Source of the DNA: CBDCWQ01 sp965223435
GTDB lineage: Bacteria; Myxococcota; Kuafuiibacteriia; Kuafuiibacteriales; Kuafuiibacteriaceae
Direction: 5' to 3'
DNA: 64,000 nucleotides
Assembly (NCBI GenBank): GCA_965223435.1
Contig: CBDCWQ010000022.1
Coordinates: 1,116,001-1,180,000, forward strand
The position numbers and the translations under genes were made by a program. This document shows positions 25,289 to 34,527 of the stretch, piece after piece. The notes below the pieces were generated by a model that worked only from the letters and a program-made list of their open reading frames with translations, was not told where the DNA came from and searched no databases. Numbering within the stretch: position 1 is the first letter of the stretch; the number at the start of each line of letters is the position of its first letter.

Positions 25289-27835
25289 CTAAGGACACGC
25301 GGTCGTGTTTTGGATCCAGGTTTGGAGGCGAGTGAGCGCGGGCGCATCCACGACGGTCGTTGCGAGCGGGGGCATCCGCCGTTCGCTCATCAAGGACCCC
25401 ACCCGAATCACGAGCAAGGAACGTTCGGGGGCGCCGGGCGCGAAGATGCGCGGGTTGTTGAACGCGGACCAGTCTCCCTGGCCGGGGGGGGTGTCACATA
25501 CGCCGGTTTCCTCAAAATTTCGAGTGAACCGGAGATCGATCGCCGACTGGGTACCCCCACCCGGTCGGTGGCACATCGCGCAGTTGCTGTGAAGATACGC
25601 CCGGGAGGCCAGCTCTGGATCTTGGGTCAAACCGGGGGCCGGCAACACGGGCAGGGCCGCCGGGTCACCTTCGAGGGGTTCGGTAAACAAGCCGATGTGC
25701 TCGAGCGTACGAAGCTGATTGGCACGTTTGGAGTCGGGGTAGACGAAGTCTCCGTTGAGCTGCGCCGTTTCCAAGCCCAAGCTTCCTCCGGCCGCTTGGG
25801 TGTGGCAACGCAGGCAGTCTTCTCGACTGGGAAAAGTCCAAGTCTGCCCATCGATGGTTCGGGTCAGCGCGTTTTTAATGAGATGGGCTTCGCGTTGGGC
25901 CTCATCCCACACGTAGGTGTATCCGGCCCAGTCCCCGTCGGCATGCCGCATCAGCAATCTGGTTTCGAGCAGGCGACCGTTCAAACGAAACACTTTAACC
26001 AGAACCGAACCCACGGGAAGCGCCCAGTTTCCTTCAGCCGCACAGGCCGGCGCGTCCAAGCCATCGCAGAAGCCGCTTCGCTCGATGCGGGTTCCCTCGG
26101 GGATCGCGAGATACCGTTCCTTGGTTGCCCCGTCCGACCAAAGCGGCGCATTCACCCCGTAGGGAATCAGCCCTGCACCCGGAAGCTGCGGATTGGCGGG
26201 ATCGACGCAACCGGTCTCTGAAAGCCGCTGAGGAAACGCACTGGGGGTTTTTGGGGTTCTGGGCACCATGCGCCTCGGGCCGCTGGTGAGCAAAACGTAG
26301 AGCTCTCCGTTGTCATCCTCCGCAAACCCTTGGGTCAGCCCGATTCCGGTGAGGCTGGTCTGGCCGTTGACGTCTCGGGGGGTCGACACGTTGTAGGGAT
26401 CTGCCAAGGCCCAGAGTTCGCCGCTGGCGAAATCAGCAAAGACGTAGCGGCCGACGTAGGTGTCGCCGAGCGCTTGACCCCGGTAGACCACACCACCGAC
26501 GGCGGCCTGGCGGCTTGGGTTGTCTCCGTGGGTAAACACAAAAACGGGTGGGGTGTAGTGGTCATCAAGGGCCCCGCCCTGGTCAGCAGCCAACAGGTCG
26601 CACGCTCGGTTCTGCTGGCTGGGATTGGCAATGTGGCCCTCGCGCCTTGGCCACCCCAGATTGTGGTTGGGTTGCCCGAACCCAGCAGAAGAGGTGTTGA
26701 GATCGAGTCGATGAATCTCCTCTACGGCGCCCTGCCCAACATCGCCCAACCACAAAAAGCCGGTAGCGCGGTCCACAGACATACGAAACGCGTTTCTCAG
26801 GCCATAGGCCACAATCTCGGGACAGGGGTCCGCGCGCGACAGGTCAGGCTCGTTGAATCCCGGGGCGCCATCATGTTGGTCACACTTCGAAAACACTTCA
26901 GAGGGCTGGTCGTCGCGGGCGCGAAACGGGTTATTCGCCGGGATCACGTAGCCAGCGCCGGGGCTCACATCGAGGCGCAAGATCTTTCCCAGGGGGGTTC
27001 TCAGGTTGAGAGCGTTGCAACGAGGATCGTTGCCATCGCCGCCATCGCCCAAGCTTGCGTACAAAAACCCATCGGTCCCGAATACCAAAGCACCACCGTT
27101 GTGATTGCTCGCCGGTTGGCGCACCCGAATGAGAACCTCTTCGGCTCCGGCCTCCAATGCGCTCCCGCCGGCCCGAACCGTCACCTCAAATCGCGAGATG
27201 TAAGAACAAAGCGCCGAGCCACAGCTTCCGGTGTAGTTCACGTAGAGCCGCAGCGTAGAGGGCTCTGAAACCGTCGGGTACCGTGGGTCTGCGGCCACCC
27301 CCAAAAGTCCACGCTCACCGCCCGACCGAAAGCGGGTCAGCGCATCCGACTCCAGCACCACGTGCGGCGCGCCCACGTGTCCGTCCCCGAAGGCCAAAAT
27401 CCGGCCGTTTTGGGCCGCGGCCACCCACACCCGTGCGCCGTCGCCATCGATGCGAACGCGCCGTAGGTCCGTCAAAGCCCCCAGGCCAGTCACGCCGGGG
27501 AACGCCTCTTCGAGTTCCAGATCCTCGTCCCCGAGGCTCGGGCGTTCGGGCGCCTCGCAGGTTGGATTGGCCGGCCTCAGGTCGAGACCAAAAGCCACGT
27601 CTTGAATCCCACCGTCACGCCCGCCACTGTCACCCGCTCCACCGTCCGAGCCGCCCCCATCTTGGGGGCCGGAGTCCATGTGCATTCCGGCGTCGGACGA
27701 TCCGTCGGTCGGGGTACCACCGTCCGGATTGTCCTTGGCCTCGTCACAGGCTCCGAGCGCAAGGACGCCGAAAACCGCGAGCGATCGGGTGAACGCCAGG
27801 AAAGAGGTGCCGTGTCGTCCGAAGAATGCGATCAC
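25289..27835 (-). CDS. Sorbosone dehydrogenase-like/dihaem cytochrome lipoprotein
   Basis: 848 residues. Lipobox LALGAC near residue 30, then a low-complexity Gly/Asp/Ser linker. Residues about 100-530 form a PQQ-type beta-propeller of the glucose/sorbosone dehydrogenase family (RGLLGVAADP, NHNGGALVFGTDGFLYASLG, GLRNAFRMSVD). The last 300 residues carry two haem c motifs, CLRCH and CAMCH, of the family often found fused or beside such propellers. The enzyme should oxidise a sugar or similar compound outside the inner membrane and pass electrons to its own haems. Substrate unknown. Confidence 0.85.
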   Translation of the reverse strand: MIAFFGRHGTSFLAFTRSLAVFGVLALGACDEAKDNPDGGTPTDGSSDAGMHMDSGPQDGGGSDGGAGDSGGRDGGIQDVAFGLDLRPANPTCEAPERPSLGDEDLELEEAFPGVTGLGALTDLRRVRIDGDGARVWVAAAQNGRILAFGDGHVGAPHVVLESDALTRFRSGGERGLLGVAADPRYPTVSEPSTLRLYVNYTGSCGSALCSYISRFEVTVRAGGSALEAGAEEVLIRVRQPASNHNGGALVFGTDGFLYASLGDGGDGNDPRCNALNLRTPLGKILRLDVSPGAGYVIPANNPFRARDDQPSEVFSKCDQHDGAPGFNEPDLSRADPCPEIVAYGLRNAFRMSVDRATGFLWLGDVGQGAVEEIHRLDLNTSSAGFGQPNHNLGWPRREGHIANPSQQNRACDLLAADQGGALDDHYTPPVFVFTHGDNPSRQAAVGGVVYRGQALGDTYVGRYVFADFASGELWALADPYNVSTPRDVNGQTSLTGIGLTQGFAEDDNGELYVLLTSGPRRMVPRTPKTPSAFPQRLSETGCVDPANPQLPGAGLIPYGVNAPLWSDGATKERYLAIPEGTRIERSGFCDGLDAPACAAEGNWALPVGSVLVKVFRLNGRLLETRLLMRHADGDWAGYTYVWDEAQREAHLIKNALTRTIDGQTWTFPSREDCLRCHTQAAGGSLGLETAQLNGDFVYPDSKRANQLRTLEHIGLFTEPLEGDPAALPVLPAPGLTQDPELASRAYLHSNCAMCHRPGGGTQSAIDLRFTRNFEETGVCDTPPGQGDWSAFNNPRIFAPGAPERSLLVIRVGSLMSERRMPPLATTVVDAPALTRLQTWIQNTTACP

Positions 27836-27859
27836 CGCGCCCCTGCTTCCGGATGTCGA

Positions 27860-28270
27860 TTACTTTTTCGCCTGCCCTGGAGGCGTGTCGGTACTGAGCT
27901 CAAGCAACCACTGGCGAATACGACGCTCATCGCCAGGGGCAAACTGCTCAAAAGCGGCCCCCACCCGAAACATGCCGTCGTCTTCGTTTTCTTGCCAGAC
28001 CATGCGAGCCCGAACTTTCAGAATTTCGACTTCCTTGCCGCGCGGAACATAAAGAAGGATGCGGATGCTCTCGTTGTCTTCGAGAGGCTCCCCGATCTTG
28101 AAGCAGATTCCGCTGGGGCTGATGTTGACGCTGGAGCTGGCCAAGGCCTCTTGGAATCGCTCAACCTCAACGCGTATCTCCACCCTCTTGCGGACAAACC
28201 GCTTGTGGAATGGGTACTGCTGTTTTCTTGCTTCGGTATCCGCGAGCTGTTGCTTGGTCTTATCCGCCAT
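27860..28270 (-). CDS. PilZ-domain protein
   Basis: 136 residues. RKRVEIRVEVE near residue 27 and NISPSGICFKIG are the paired PilZ motifs, followed by RARMVWQ and RVGAAFEQFAPGDERRI. PilZ domains bind cyclic-di-GMP through the RxxxR and (D/N)xSxxG motifs; here the second is NISPSG. It is of the single-domain type common as paralogues in Myxococcus. Output partner not evident. It lies directly upstream of the dehydrogenase gene on the same strand, 24 bp apart. Confidence 0.85.
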   Translation of the reverse strand: MADKTKQQLADTEARKQQYPFHKRFVRKRVEIRVEVERFQEALASSSVNISPSGICFKIGEPLEDNESIRILLYVPRGKEVEILKVRARMVWQENEDDGMFRVGAAFEQFAPGDERRIRQWLLELSTDTPPGQAKK

Positions 28271-28405
28271 AAGAGCCTAGTGTCCCCGAAAAGCGAGAAC
28301 TCGGGAAATTTAGAGCCAAGGCTCACCCTGGCACAAGGGGGGGGGTTAACATATTGAATTTCAAGAGTTTATGCTGAAAAGGGGCAAAAGGCCCACCCTT
28401 CTCCC

Positions 28406-28972
28406 CTAGCGCGTTGAGCGAAAACCGAGAAGAAGCTTCGCGAGCGCCCGGTAGCCCCGGTGGGCCCGAACCCGAGCGGCCCCCTCACGGATCCCAAGAA
28501 TCTCTGCGATCTCGGCCATGGGGCGCCCCTCGAGTTTGTGGAGCCGAACAACCTCTTTGGTGGAGGCGGGAAGCTTCTCGACCGCGTCTCGAACGGCGGT
28601 AATCACCTCTTGCTCGTCTTGTTCGTCCCATTTGAGCGTTTGCTGCTCATCCGGGATCCGATTGGCCGCATCTTCATCCAGGGATCGCTCCTGCGCCACC
28701 TTGGAACGCAGATGGTCCAGAGCAACGTTTCGGGCGATGGTCATCACCCACGGGAGCACCGGCGCCCCGCGGCGGTAGCGGGCCCGAGACCCGTGGATCT
28801 TGAGCAGCGTGATTTGAAGGGCGTCGTCGACTTTGTCGTCGGTGCGTAACCACCGACGAAGGTTGGCCTTGAGCGGCCCTCGAAGCGCTCCATACAACGC
28901 CTCAAAAGCCTGGAGATCCCCATCGGCGTATCGCTCCATGAGCGACTCAAGCGTTTCCGAGGACTGGCCCAC
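28406..28972 (-). CDS. ECF RNA polymerase sigma factor
   Basis: 188 residues with region 2 (DDKVDDALQITLLKIHGSRA, LPWVMTIARNVALDHLR) and region 4 (LPASTKEVVRLHKLEGRPMAEIAEILG then GAARVRAHRGYRAL). Related sigma factors are often followed by a membrane anti-sigma gene (DUF1109/NrsF type); none follows here, so its control is unknown. The 130 bp downstream contain no gene. Confidence 0.9.
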   Translation of the reverse strand: MGQSSETLESLMERYADGDLQAFEALYGALRGPLKANLRRWLRTDDKVDDALQITLLKIHGSRARYRRGAPVLPWVMTIARNVALDHLRSKVAQERSLDEDAANRIPDEQQTLKWDEQDEQEVITAVRDAVEKLPASTKEVVRLHKLEGRPMAEIAEILGIREGAARVRAHRGYRALAKLLLGFRSTR

Positions 28973-29066
28973 GGGGGCGCAGCCTTCACTGCTCGCCGAC
29001 TGGGGTCAAGCTGAACCATCAGGGTCATCCCAGGGCTGGCGCGCGACGACGACAGCCCTTCGACGT

Positions 29067-30164
29067 TCAAAAGTGTTCGGTCAAAAAGGCCGCCGTGAGG
29101 TTGTGCAGCTTTTTGTAGTTTCGGGTTCGATAAAAGAAATGTCCGGCGCCTTCCATCACCACGTAGCGCCGTACGGGGGCATGGGCAAGATGCTCCACCA
29201 GGGCACGCGCATGCGGAGCGAGAGAAGCGCGGTCTTTGTCTCCGCGCACGACCAACGTGGGGACGGTGACCTTTTTGGCGTCCCATACCGGCGCATCCGG
29301 GCCATAGAGGTCGCGGTAAGGTCCGTTCGGCAACCGAAGTTCACCGGAATCTTGGAATCGGAACAGAGACGTCACCACTTCGTCGAGAACCGCCTTCTCT
29401 TCCACCGCTGGGTTGAAATGCCGGTAGAAGAGCGCTTCGGTCACCGTTCGCCACGCACCTTTGGTTCGGTGCCGGCGGGGCCATCGTCGATCGTACACCG
29501 GCGACATCAAAACCAATCGTTTGATCTGGTCCGCGTGGGTGGTGGTGTACAAGCCCGCAACCACACAACCCCAAGACCATCCAATGAGGTTCACCCTCTT
29601 GGTTTTGGTGCGTTCGCGCACAAAGCCGACAACCGCCGCCAGATCACGCGCCGCGTCGGCCGCTCGAACGACCGGCGGATTGTGTTCGGCCGGCTGAGAC
29701 ATCTCTTTGGGTAGGGTAGAGCCCCCAAAGCCCCGAACATCGACCGCGTACGCGTCGAAGCCTTGGCAGGCCAGAAACCGCATGAAGGAGTAGTCCCCGT
29801 ACCGGATGTCCCATGAGGCCGACGATGCAGAGCCAGCGCCGTGGGTGAAGACCACCACCCCTCGCCGCGGAAGGGGCGTCTCGACCGAAAGCACCAACAG
29901 CTCGACACCCGGGTCTGTGCTCAAAACCCGGTGTTCGCGCCGAGAAAGGGCGGCGTGCGTACAGGTTGATCCCTTCGGCTGGGATCGAGGTCGAGACGGA
30001 GCGACCACCTTCGCTCGTTCTTCTTTTGCCCCGGTCGACGTTGAAGCCGGGCGAGCAGCGCACGCCAAAATCCCACCGCACGCGAGCAGACTGAGCGCCA
30101 ACAGCGTCCTTGAACCCGCGGGGTGTGGGCGTTTGCCACGTGGACATCGACGTTCGCGGATCAC
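29067..30164 (-). CDS. Alpha/beta hydrolase lipoprotein
   Basis: Start taken as the GTG at 30164, whose GTGA overlaps the stop of the upstream hotdog gene; 365 residues. Signal with lipobox-like CGGILACA. Hydrolase features: VVVFTHGAGSASSASWDIRY (oxyanion region), nucleophile elbow GWSWGC, acid in VVRGDKD and catalytic His in MEGAGHFFYR. It resembles exported esterase/lysophospholipase-type enzymes. Substrate unknown. Translation is coupled to the thioesterase-like gene, suggesting a joint role in lipid or ester metabolism. Confidence 0.8.
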   Translation of the reverse strand: MIRERRCPRGKRPHPAGSRTLLALSLLACGGILACAARPASTSTGAKEERAKVVAPSRPRSQPKGSTCTHAALSRREHRVLSTDPGVELLVLSVETPLPRRGVVVFTHGAGSASSASWDIRYGDYSFMRFLACQGFDAYAVDVRGFGGSTLPKEMSQPAEHNPPVVRAADAARDLAAVVGFVRERTKTKRVNLIGWSWGCVVAGLYTTTHADQIKRLVLMSPVYDRRWPRRHRTKGAWRTVTEALFYRHFNPAVEEKAVLDEVVTSLFRFQDSGELRLPNGPYRDLYGPDAPVWDAKKVTVPTLVVRGDKDRASLAPHARALVEHLAHAPVRRYVVMEGAGHFFYRTRNYKKLHNLTAAFLTEHF

Positions 30165-30718
30165 CCGCGAGAACGACCGGAAGACTTCACCTTGAAAGAC
30201 CACGTCAAATCGAATCGGGCGACAACACTGCCATCGGCCTTGGTGCCCACGCTGGTCGCCTTGGCCTCCACACCTTCGCCGCTTTTGACGGTGGCGTCCA
30301 CCGCATCCAAGAAAACCGCACCGCACGAAGCCCGAAACGTGGTGATCTCGGAGCTCTTCTTCTCGAAGTGGGCCTCAAACCCCACTGGCAACGCCGACAC
30401 CGGTACGCCCCCGGCCTTCGCCGCGACCAACGCCAAGGCGCCCGTCGAAAGCTCCGCAGCCATCGTCAGCGCGGCGAAGTAGATCGATCCAAACGGATTG
30501 GTCGTTCTCCAAGAGTATGGGACCGTGACCTCGCACATTTCGGCGTCGAGGCGCGTCAGCCGAAGTCCCGCAAACGCGGCCAGCGGGAGGTTCTTGAGGA
30601 AATAAGCCCGGAGGAGATAGGGGTTAAGGAATTGCTTTTGAAGTTTTCTGGCTGGCAACGGCAGAGTTCGGGGCGCGTGCACGCGCACAACTCTGTCCCT
30701 CATCGAAAAAAGGGTCAA
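30161..30718 (-). CDS. Hotdog-fold DUF4442/YiiD-type protein
   Basis: 185 residues with the hotdog signature NPFGSIYFAALTMAAELSTG and EVTVPYSWRTTN, as in DUF4442 and YiiD C-terminal domains, which are thioesterase-like. The first 50 residues include LNPYLLRAYFL, typical of DUF4442. No classical catalytic Asp/Glu can be pointed out with certainty. It probably acts on acyl-CoA or acyl-ACP. Stop overlaps the start of the hydrolase gene. Confidence 0.75.
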   Translation of the reverse strand: MTLFSMRDRVVRVHAPRTLPLPARKLQKQFLNPYLLRAYFLKNLPLAAFAGLRLTRLDAEMCEVTVPYSWRTTNPFGSIYFAALTMAAELSTGALALVAAKAGGVPVSALPVGFEAHFEKKSSEITTFRASCGAVFLDAVDATVKSGEGVEAKATSVGTKADGSVVARFDLTWSFKVKSSGRSRG

Positions 30719-30774
30719 TCAGCGTCCCAGAAGCCCATCCTTGCGCCGACCGGTCGGCGGCGCGGAGGGCACCC

Positions 30775-31479
30775 GTGAAACTGAGACTGTACCTCGCGAC
30801 CATCGCCATCCTGAGCGTCGTAGCCTGGCAGTTTCCCGTGGGGCGGCAGGTTCTCTATCCGTTTACCCTGTTTGCAACCTACGCCCACGAGATGGGCCAC
30901 GGCCTCACCGCGGTCCTGCTGGGCGGACAATTCGATGCGCTCGAGATGTTTCTTGATGGCTCCGGTTTCGCAAAATGGCGCGGCCAAGGGTTTGGGGGCA
31001 TGAGGCGCGCGCTGGTGGCCCTTGGGGGGCTCGTGGGCCCATCGTTTTTGGGGGCCCTGCTTCTGTTTCTGGCTCGGTCGCAGGGCAAGGCCCGACGGGT
31101 CTTGTGGTTCATGGCCGCCGTTCTGGGTCTTTCGCTGTTTGTGGTGGTGCGAAACCTGTTTGGGGCGGGCTTCGTACTCGGGTGCATCGCGGTCGCCCTC
31201 CTGGCCGCGAAGTTCCTCCCCCCGCGCGGGGCTCAAATCTTCGTGCAGTGCGTGGGTGTTCAACTGTGCGTTTCTGTATTCCGAGACGTGGGCTACATGT
31301 TCTCTATGGGCGCCATCGTGGATGGCCAAGCGCGCCCCTCGGACTCCCAGGCGATGGCCGAAGCCCTGTTCCTGCCTTACTGGTTCTGGGGAGCCCTCGC
31401 GGCGGTGACTTCTTTCGGAATGGCTGCGTGGGGACTCTTCGGCGGCGAGCGCAGGCAACGTCCCGTCAAGAAGTCCTAA
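30775..31479 (+). CDS. M50B-like membrane zinc protease
   Basis: 234 residues from GTG. The zinc-binding motif HEMGH (residues 38-42) sits in an early membrane helix, followed by GGLVGPSFLGALLLF and further helices (about six in total). This is the M50B-like family, related to site-2 proteases and stage IV sporulation FB. The distal Asp expected in an NPDG motif is not obvious. It may cleave a membrane-bound regulator; partner unknown. Divergent from the hotdog gene. Confidence 0.75.
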   Translation: MKLRLYLATIAILSVVAWQFPVGRQVLYPFTLFATYAHEMGHGLTAVLLGGQFDALEMFLDGSGFAKWRGQGFGGMRRALVALGGLVGPSFLGALLLFLARSQGKARRVLWFMAAVLGLSLFVVVRNLFGAGFVLGCIAVALLAAKFLPPRGAQIFVQCVGVQLCVSVFRDVGYMFSMGAIVDGQARPSDSQAMAEALFLPYWFWGALAAVTSFGMAAWGLFGGERRQRPVKKS

Positions 31480-31646
31480 AACAGGCGTTTCAGTCCTCCA
31501 CCGACCCACCCGTTTTGCCACGCCGAAGTCGTGCTATCCCCCTCGTAGGTGTATTCCCCAGGAATACAAGGGTCGAAAAGCTTGTTTTCGTGGCTAGGGT
31601 TGGCTCATATCGCGCCTTCACGGAGCTCGAAAGGACGGAACCAGAT

Positions 31647-32369
31647 ATGAACATGCGCTTTGAAACTCAACGCCACCACGCAGATCCGTGGACGGTCGCC
31701 AGTGCCGGCACCAACGCCCAAACGGAATTCATTCACAAGACCTACCAGCATGTCGCTTTGGCGCTGCTCGCCTTTGTGGGCCTCGAAGCGCTGCTTCTGC
31801 ACACACCCGGCGTCGAGAAGCTGGTTTCGCTTATGGTCGGCGGCCGGTTCAGCTGGCTGGTCGTACTCGGCCTTTATATGGCGGTGTCCACCGTCGCCGA
31901 TCGGTGGGCCAGTTCGGCCGTCAATGTCGGCAAACAGTACCTCGGTTTGGCGCTCTATGTGGGCGCGGTGTCGGTGGTTTGGTTACCGCTTCTCTACATC
32001 GCATCCTATCACGCCGGAGCCGATGTCATACCCAAAGCAGCCATGGTCACCGGCATCGTTTTTGGTGGTTTGACCGCGATGGTCCTTATCTCCAAGAAAG
32101 ACTTCAGCTTTCTTGGCGGAATTTTGCGGGTGATGGGCTTCGGCGCGCTGGCGCTTATCGTCGTGAGTGTGTTTTTTCCGTTCACGCTCGGCACGGTGTT
32201 TGCTGGTTTTCTTGCCGTCTTTGCTGCTGGGAGCATTGTGTACAACACCTCCAATCTTGTGCATCGCTATCGACCGGGGCAGCACGTCGCGGCCGCCCTG
32301 TCCCTCTTCGCCAGCATCGCCCTACTGTTTTACTACATCCTCACGCTCTTCTTAGGGTCCCGCGACTAG
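31647..32369 (+). CDS. Bax inhibitor-1 family membrane protein
   Basis: Start chosen at ATG 31647 (AAGGACGG upstream), 240 residues. Seven hydrophobic segments and motif FIHKTYQHVALALLAFVGLE, FGGLTAMVLISKKDFSFLGG and YNTSNLVHRY are those of the BI-1/YbhL/YccA family, pH-sensitive calcium-leak type proteins of the inner membrane. The role in bacteria is poorly known. Confidence 0.9.
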   Translation: MNMRFETQRHHADPWTVASAGTNAQTEFIHKTYQHVALALLAFVGLEALLLHTPGVEKLVSLMVGGRFSWLVVLGLYMAVSTVADRWASSAVNVGKQYLGLALYVGAVSVVWLPLLYIASYHAGADVIPKAAMVTGIVFGGLTAMVLISKKDFSFLGGILRVMGFGALALIVVSVFFPFTLGTVFAGFLAVFAAGSIVYNTSNLVHRYRPGQHVAAALSLFASIALLFYYILTLFLGSRD

Positions 32370-32404
32370 CCGGGTTTAGGGTCCTGTGCTAAGGTCCCCC
32401 GACC

Positions 32405-34468
32405 TTGGAACCGGTGCAGCTCGGCCACTATGAGCTGCTGATTCGCCTGGCCTCAGGCGGGGCGGCGAATGTATTTCTGGTCCGCGATTCCCTCGCGGAA
32501 TCCCCCGGCCGCCTGGTGGCTCTGAAAATCCTTCTTCCGTCGCTGGCCGCCAACGAGGACTTCCTCCAGATGTTCTTTACCGAGGCGAAAGTCTCGGCAC
32601 GGCTTCGGCATCCAAACGTGGTCGCCATTGCGGGTTTTGGGCAGGTTGAGGGCATTCACTGCCTCGCGATGGAATACGTTTTTGGCGCCAACCTCGCGCA
32701 GGTCTTGCGCGCATCGGCCCGCGCCAAGAAGCCATTGACGGTGGGCGTCCTCCTCCGGATCACCGCATGCGTGTGTGATGCCCTGAATTACGCACACGAG
32801 CTGCTTGATGAGCACGGACAACCCATGGGGGTTGTTCATAGGGATGTAACCCCACAGAACATCCTCATCGGTTTTAATGGGGTTCCGAAGCTGACCGATT
32901 TTGGGATCGCCAAAGCGATGAACCGCGGCTGGGAAACCCAAGCGGGCATCGTCAAAGGAAAGTTTTCGTACATGTCTCCGGAGCAGGCGCTGGGGAAGAG
33001 GGTTGATCGGCGCTCGGACATTTTTGGTACCGGAATCGTGCTGTGGGAGGCTCTGACCGGCCGTGATCTGTTTCGCGGATCTACACCGATGGAGGTGTTG
33101 AGCGCGATCCAAGAGCAGAAAATTCTCCCGCCGAGCAAAGTCGTCGACGGGCTGACGCCCATTGTTGATCCCATCGTCATGAAAGCGTTGCGACGCGCGC
33201 CCAAGGCCCGCTACCAGACCGCGGCCGAGATGCGGGACGACATCGAGGATCTGATAAGGCGGGCAGGGGTACAGATCGATGCCTCCGCAATCTCGCGTGA
33301 GTTTGCGGCGATCTACGGTGACGAGATTGTCAAGCGTGCCTTCGCCCTTCGAGCCGCCATGGCCGGAAGGGGCGACATCACCGAGCTCGCCAAAGTGTTG
33401 GGCGGGCAGCCGCTGAGTCCCAAACACCTCCCGGTCATCCGCGGCGGTCTGACCGACCCCGACCCTTTGGGGCTATTTTCGGGAGCACGCGAGCAAGATG
33501 ACCCCGGCATAGGCTTGCCGGCTCGGGTGGACCAGTCTTTTTCTGAGGCGCCACCAACAAACGGCGAAGGCGACTTCGTCGAAAACACGGAGAACAGTCG
33601 CGCCGAGCTTCTCCGCCTTGAGCCGGAAGGCATCGAACCATCTTATGGAGGCGCTGCAGCCGCCGAGCGAGCCGTCACCGGATGGGACGGAAGCACGGCG
33701 ACCTATGTTCCGCACGATGAACTTCTTTCTTTGCTTTCGGAAGAAGACGCAACCGTTGGGTATCTTCCGGCAAAGTTTGCGGAGCATTTTGGGGAGCAAC
33801 TCGAAAGAGCGTACAAGGAAGGGCAAAAAGACTTTGAAGACGAAGCGACGATGGGGGCTCATCTCCCCCATTTGGGCAAGCTTCGGGCCATTGCCAACGA
33901 CAGTCTGAGTCGCGCGCGCCGAGAGCGTCCGGCACCGGTGGCACCGCCGATACCAGATCTGGGCGTCGAGGGTCTTCAAGTGGTGGGCCGAAAGGTGTCC
34001 TCCAGCCCAGATGGCATCCTTGAACGCCCAGTGCCGAGGGCACCTTCTTTGGACATGGACCCCGCGGACTCCCACAGTGGGCAAGACGCTTCAGGGTCTG
34101 GGGTGGTCTACCGATCTCGAGGAACACCGGGTGCAGTGCGTCCTCCTCTCCCGCCCCCGTCCGCACTTCTGTCTTCGGCGGACGGTCTTGGGGCGGCGTT
34201 TGAAACGGAGGACACGAAGGGCCTCATCCTCGAGGATGGCCCGGCCGCACCTTACAGCGTGAAATCGGGCCCCAGCCCGGATCCGGCCATGCCTCCAGTC
34301 GCGAACCCCGCGAACGAGACCGTCTTTTCCGGAACCCGCGACCTCGGTGGCGTTTGGCTGAGCCCGCCGCTGTTGATCGTCATGATCGTCGGCCTCCTGA
34401 GCATGGGGGTCACCTTAGGCATTGTCATTGAACGCTACGAGCTCTTGCACTCCTTCTTTGGCCCTTAG
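32405..34468 (+). CDS. Ser/Thr protein kinase with C-terminal membrane helix
   Basis: 687 residues from TTG 32405. Kinase domain 8-275: Gly-rich loop ASGGAANVF, Lys41 in VALKIL, HRDVTPQN (Asp147, Asn152) and DFG at 165-167, then APE-like SPEQ. A long acidic, Pro/Ser-rich linker follows (about 290-650), then one membrane helix (PPLLIVMIVGLLSMGVTLGI) and a short C terminus. All catalytic residues are present. The layout with the tail outside the membrane is common in Myxococcota. No sensory domain is recognised. It is next to a gene for a DHS-like enzyme, 59 bp away, perhaps by chance. Confidence 0.9.
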   Translation: MEPVQLGHYELLIRLASGGAANVFLVRDSLAESPGRLVALKILLPSLAANEDFLQMFFTEAKVSARLRHPNVVAIAGFGQVEGIHCLAMEYVFGANLAQVLRASARAKKPLTVGVLLRITACVCDALNYAHELLDEHGQPMGVVHRDVTPQNILIGFNGVPKLTDFGIAKAMNRGWETQAGIVKGKFSYMSPEQALGKRVDRRSDIFGTGIVLWEALTGRDLFRGSTPMEVLSAIQEQKILPPSKVVDGLTPIVDPIVMKALRRAPKARYQTAAEMRDDIEDLIRRAGVQIDASAISREFAAIYGDEIVKRAFALRAAMAGRGDITELAKVLGGQPLSPKHLPVIRGGLTDPDPLGLFSGAREQDDPGIGLPARVDQSFSEAPPTNGEGDFVENTENSRAELLRLEPEGIEPSYGGAAAAERAVTGWDGSTATYVPHDELLSLLSEEDATVGYLPAKFAEHFGEQLERAYKEGQKDFEDEATMGAHLPHLGKLRAIANDSLSRARRERPAPVAPPIPDLGVEGLQVVGRKVSSSPDGILERPVPRAPSLDMDPADSHSGQDASGSGVVYRSRGTPGAVRPPLPPPSALLSSADGLGAAFETEDTKGLILEDGPAAPYSVKSGPSPDPAMPPVANPANETVFSGTRDLGGVWLSPPLLIVMIVGLLSMGVTLGIVIERYELLHSFFGP

Positions 34469-34527
34469 GCACACCCCGCAAAATGTCCTCCCAAGCGGCT
34501 GCGTAATCTGGTAACGCGTCAGCCAAA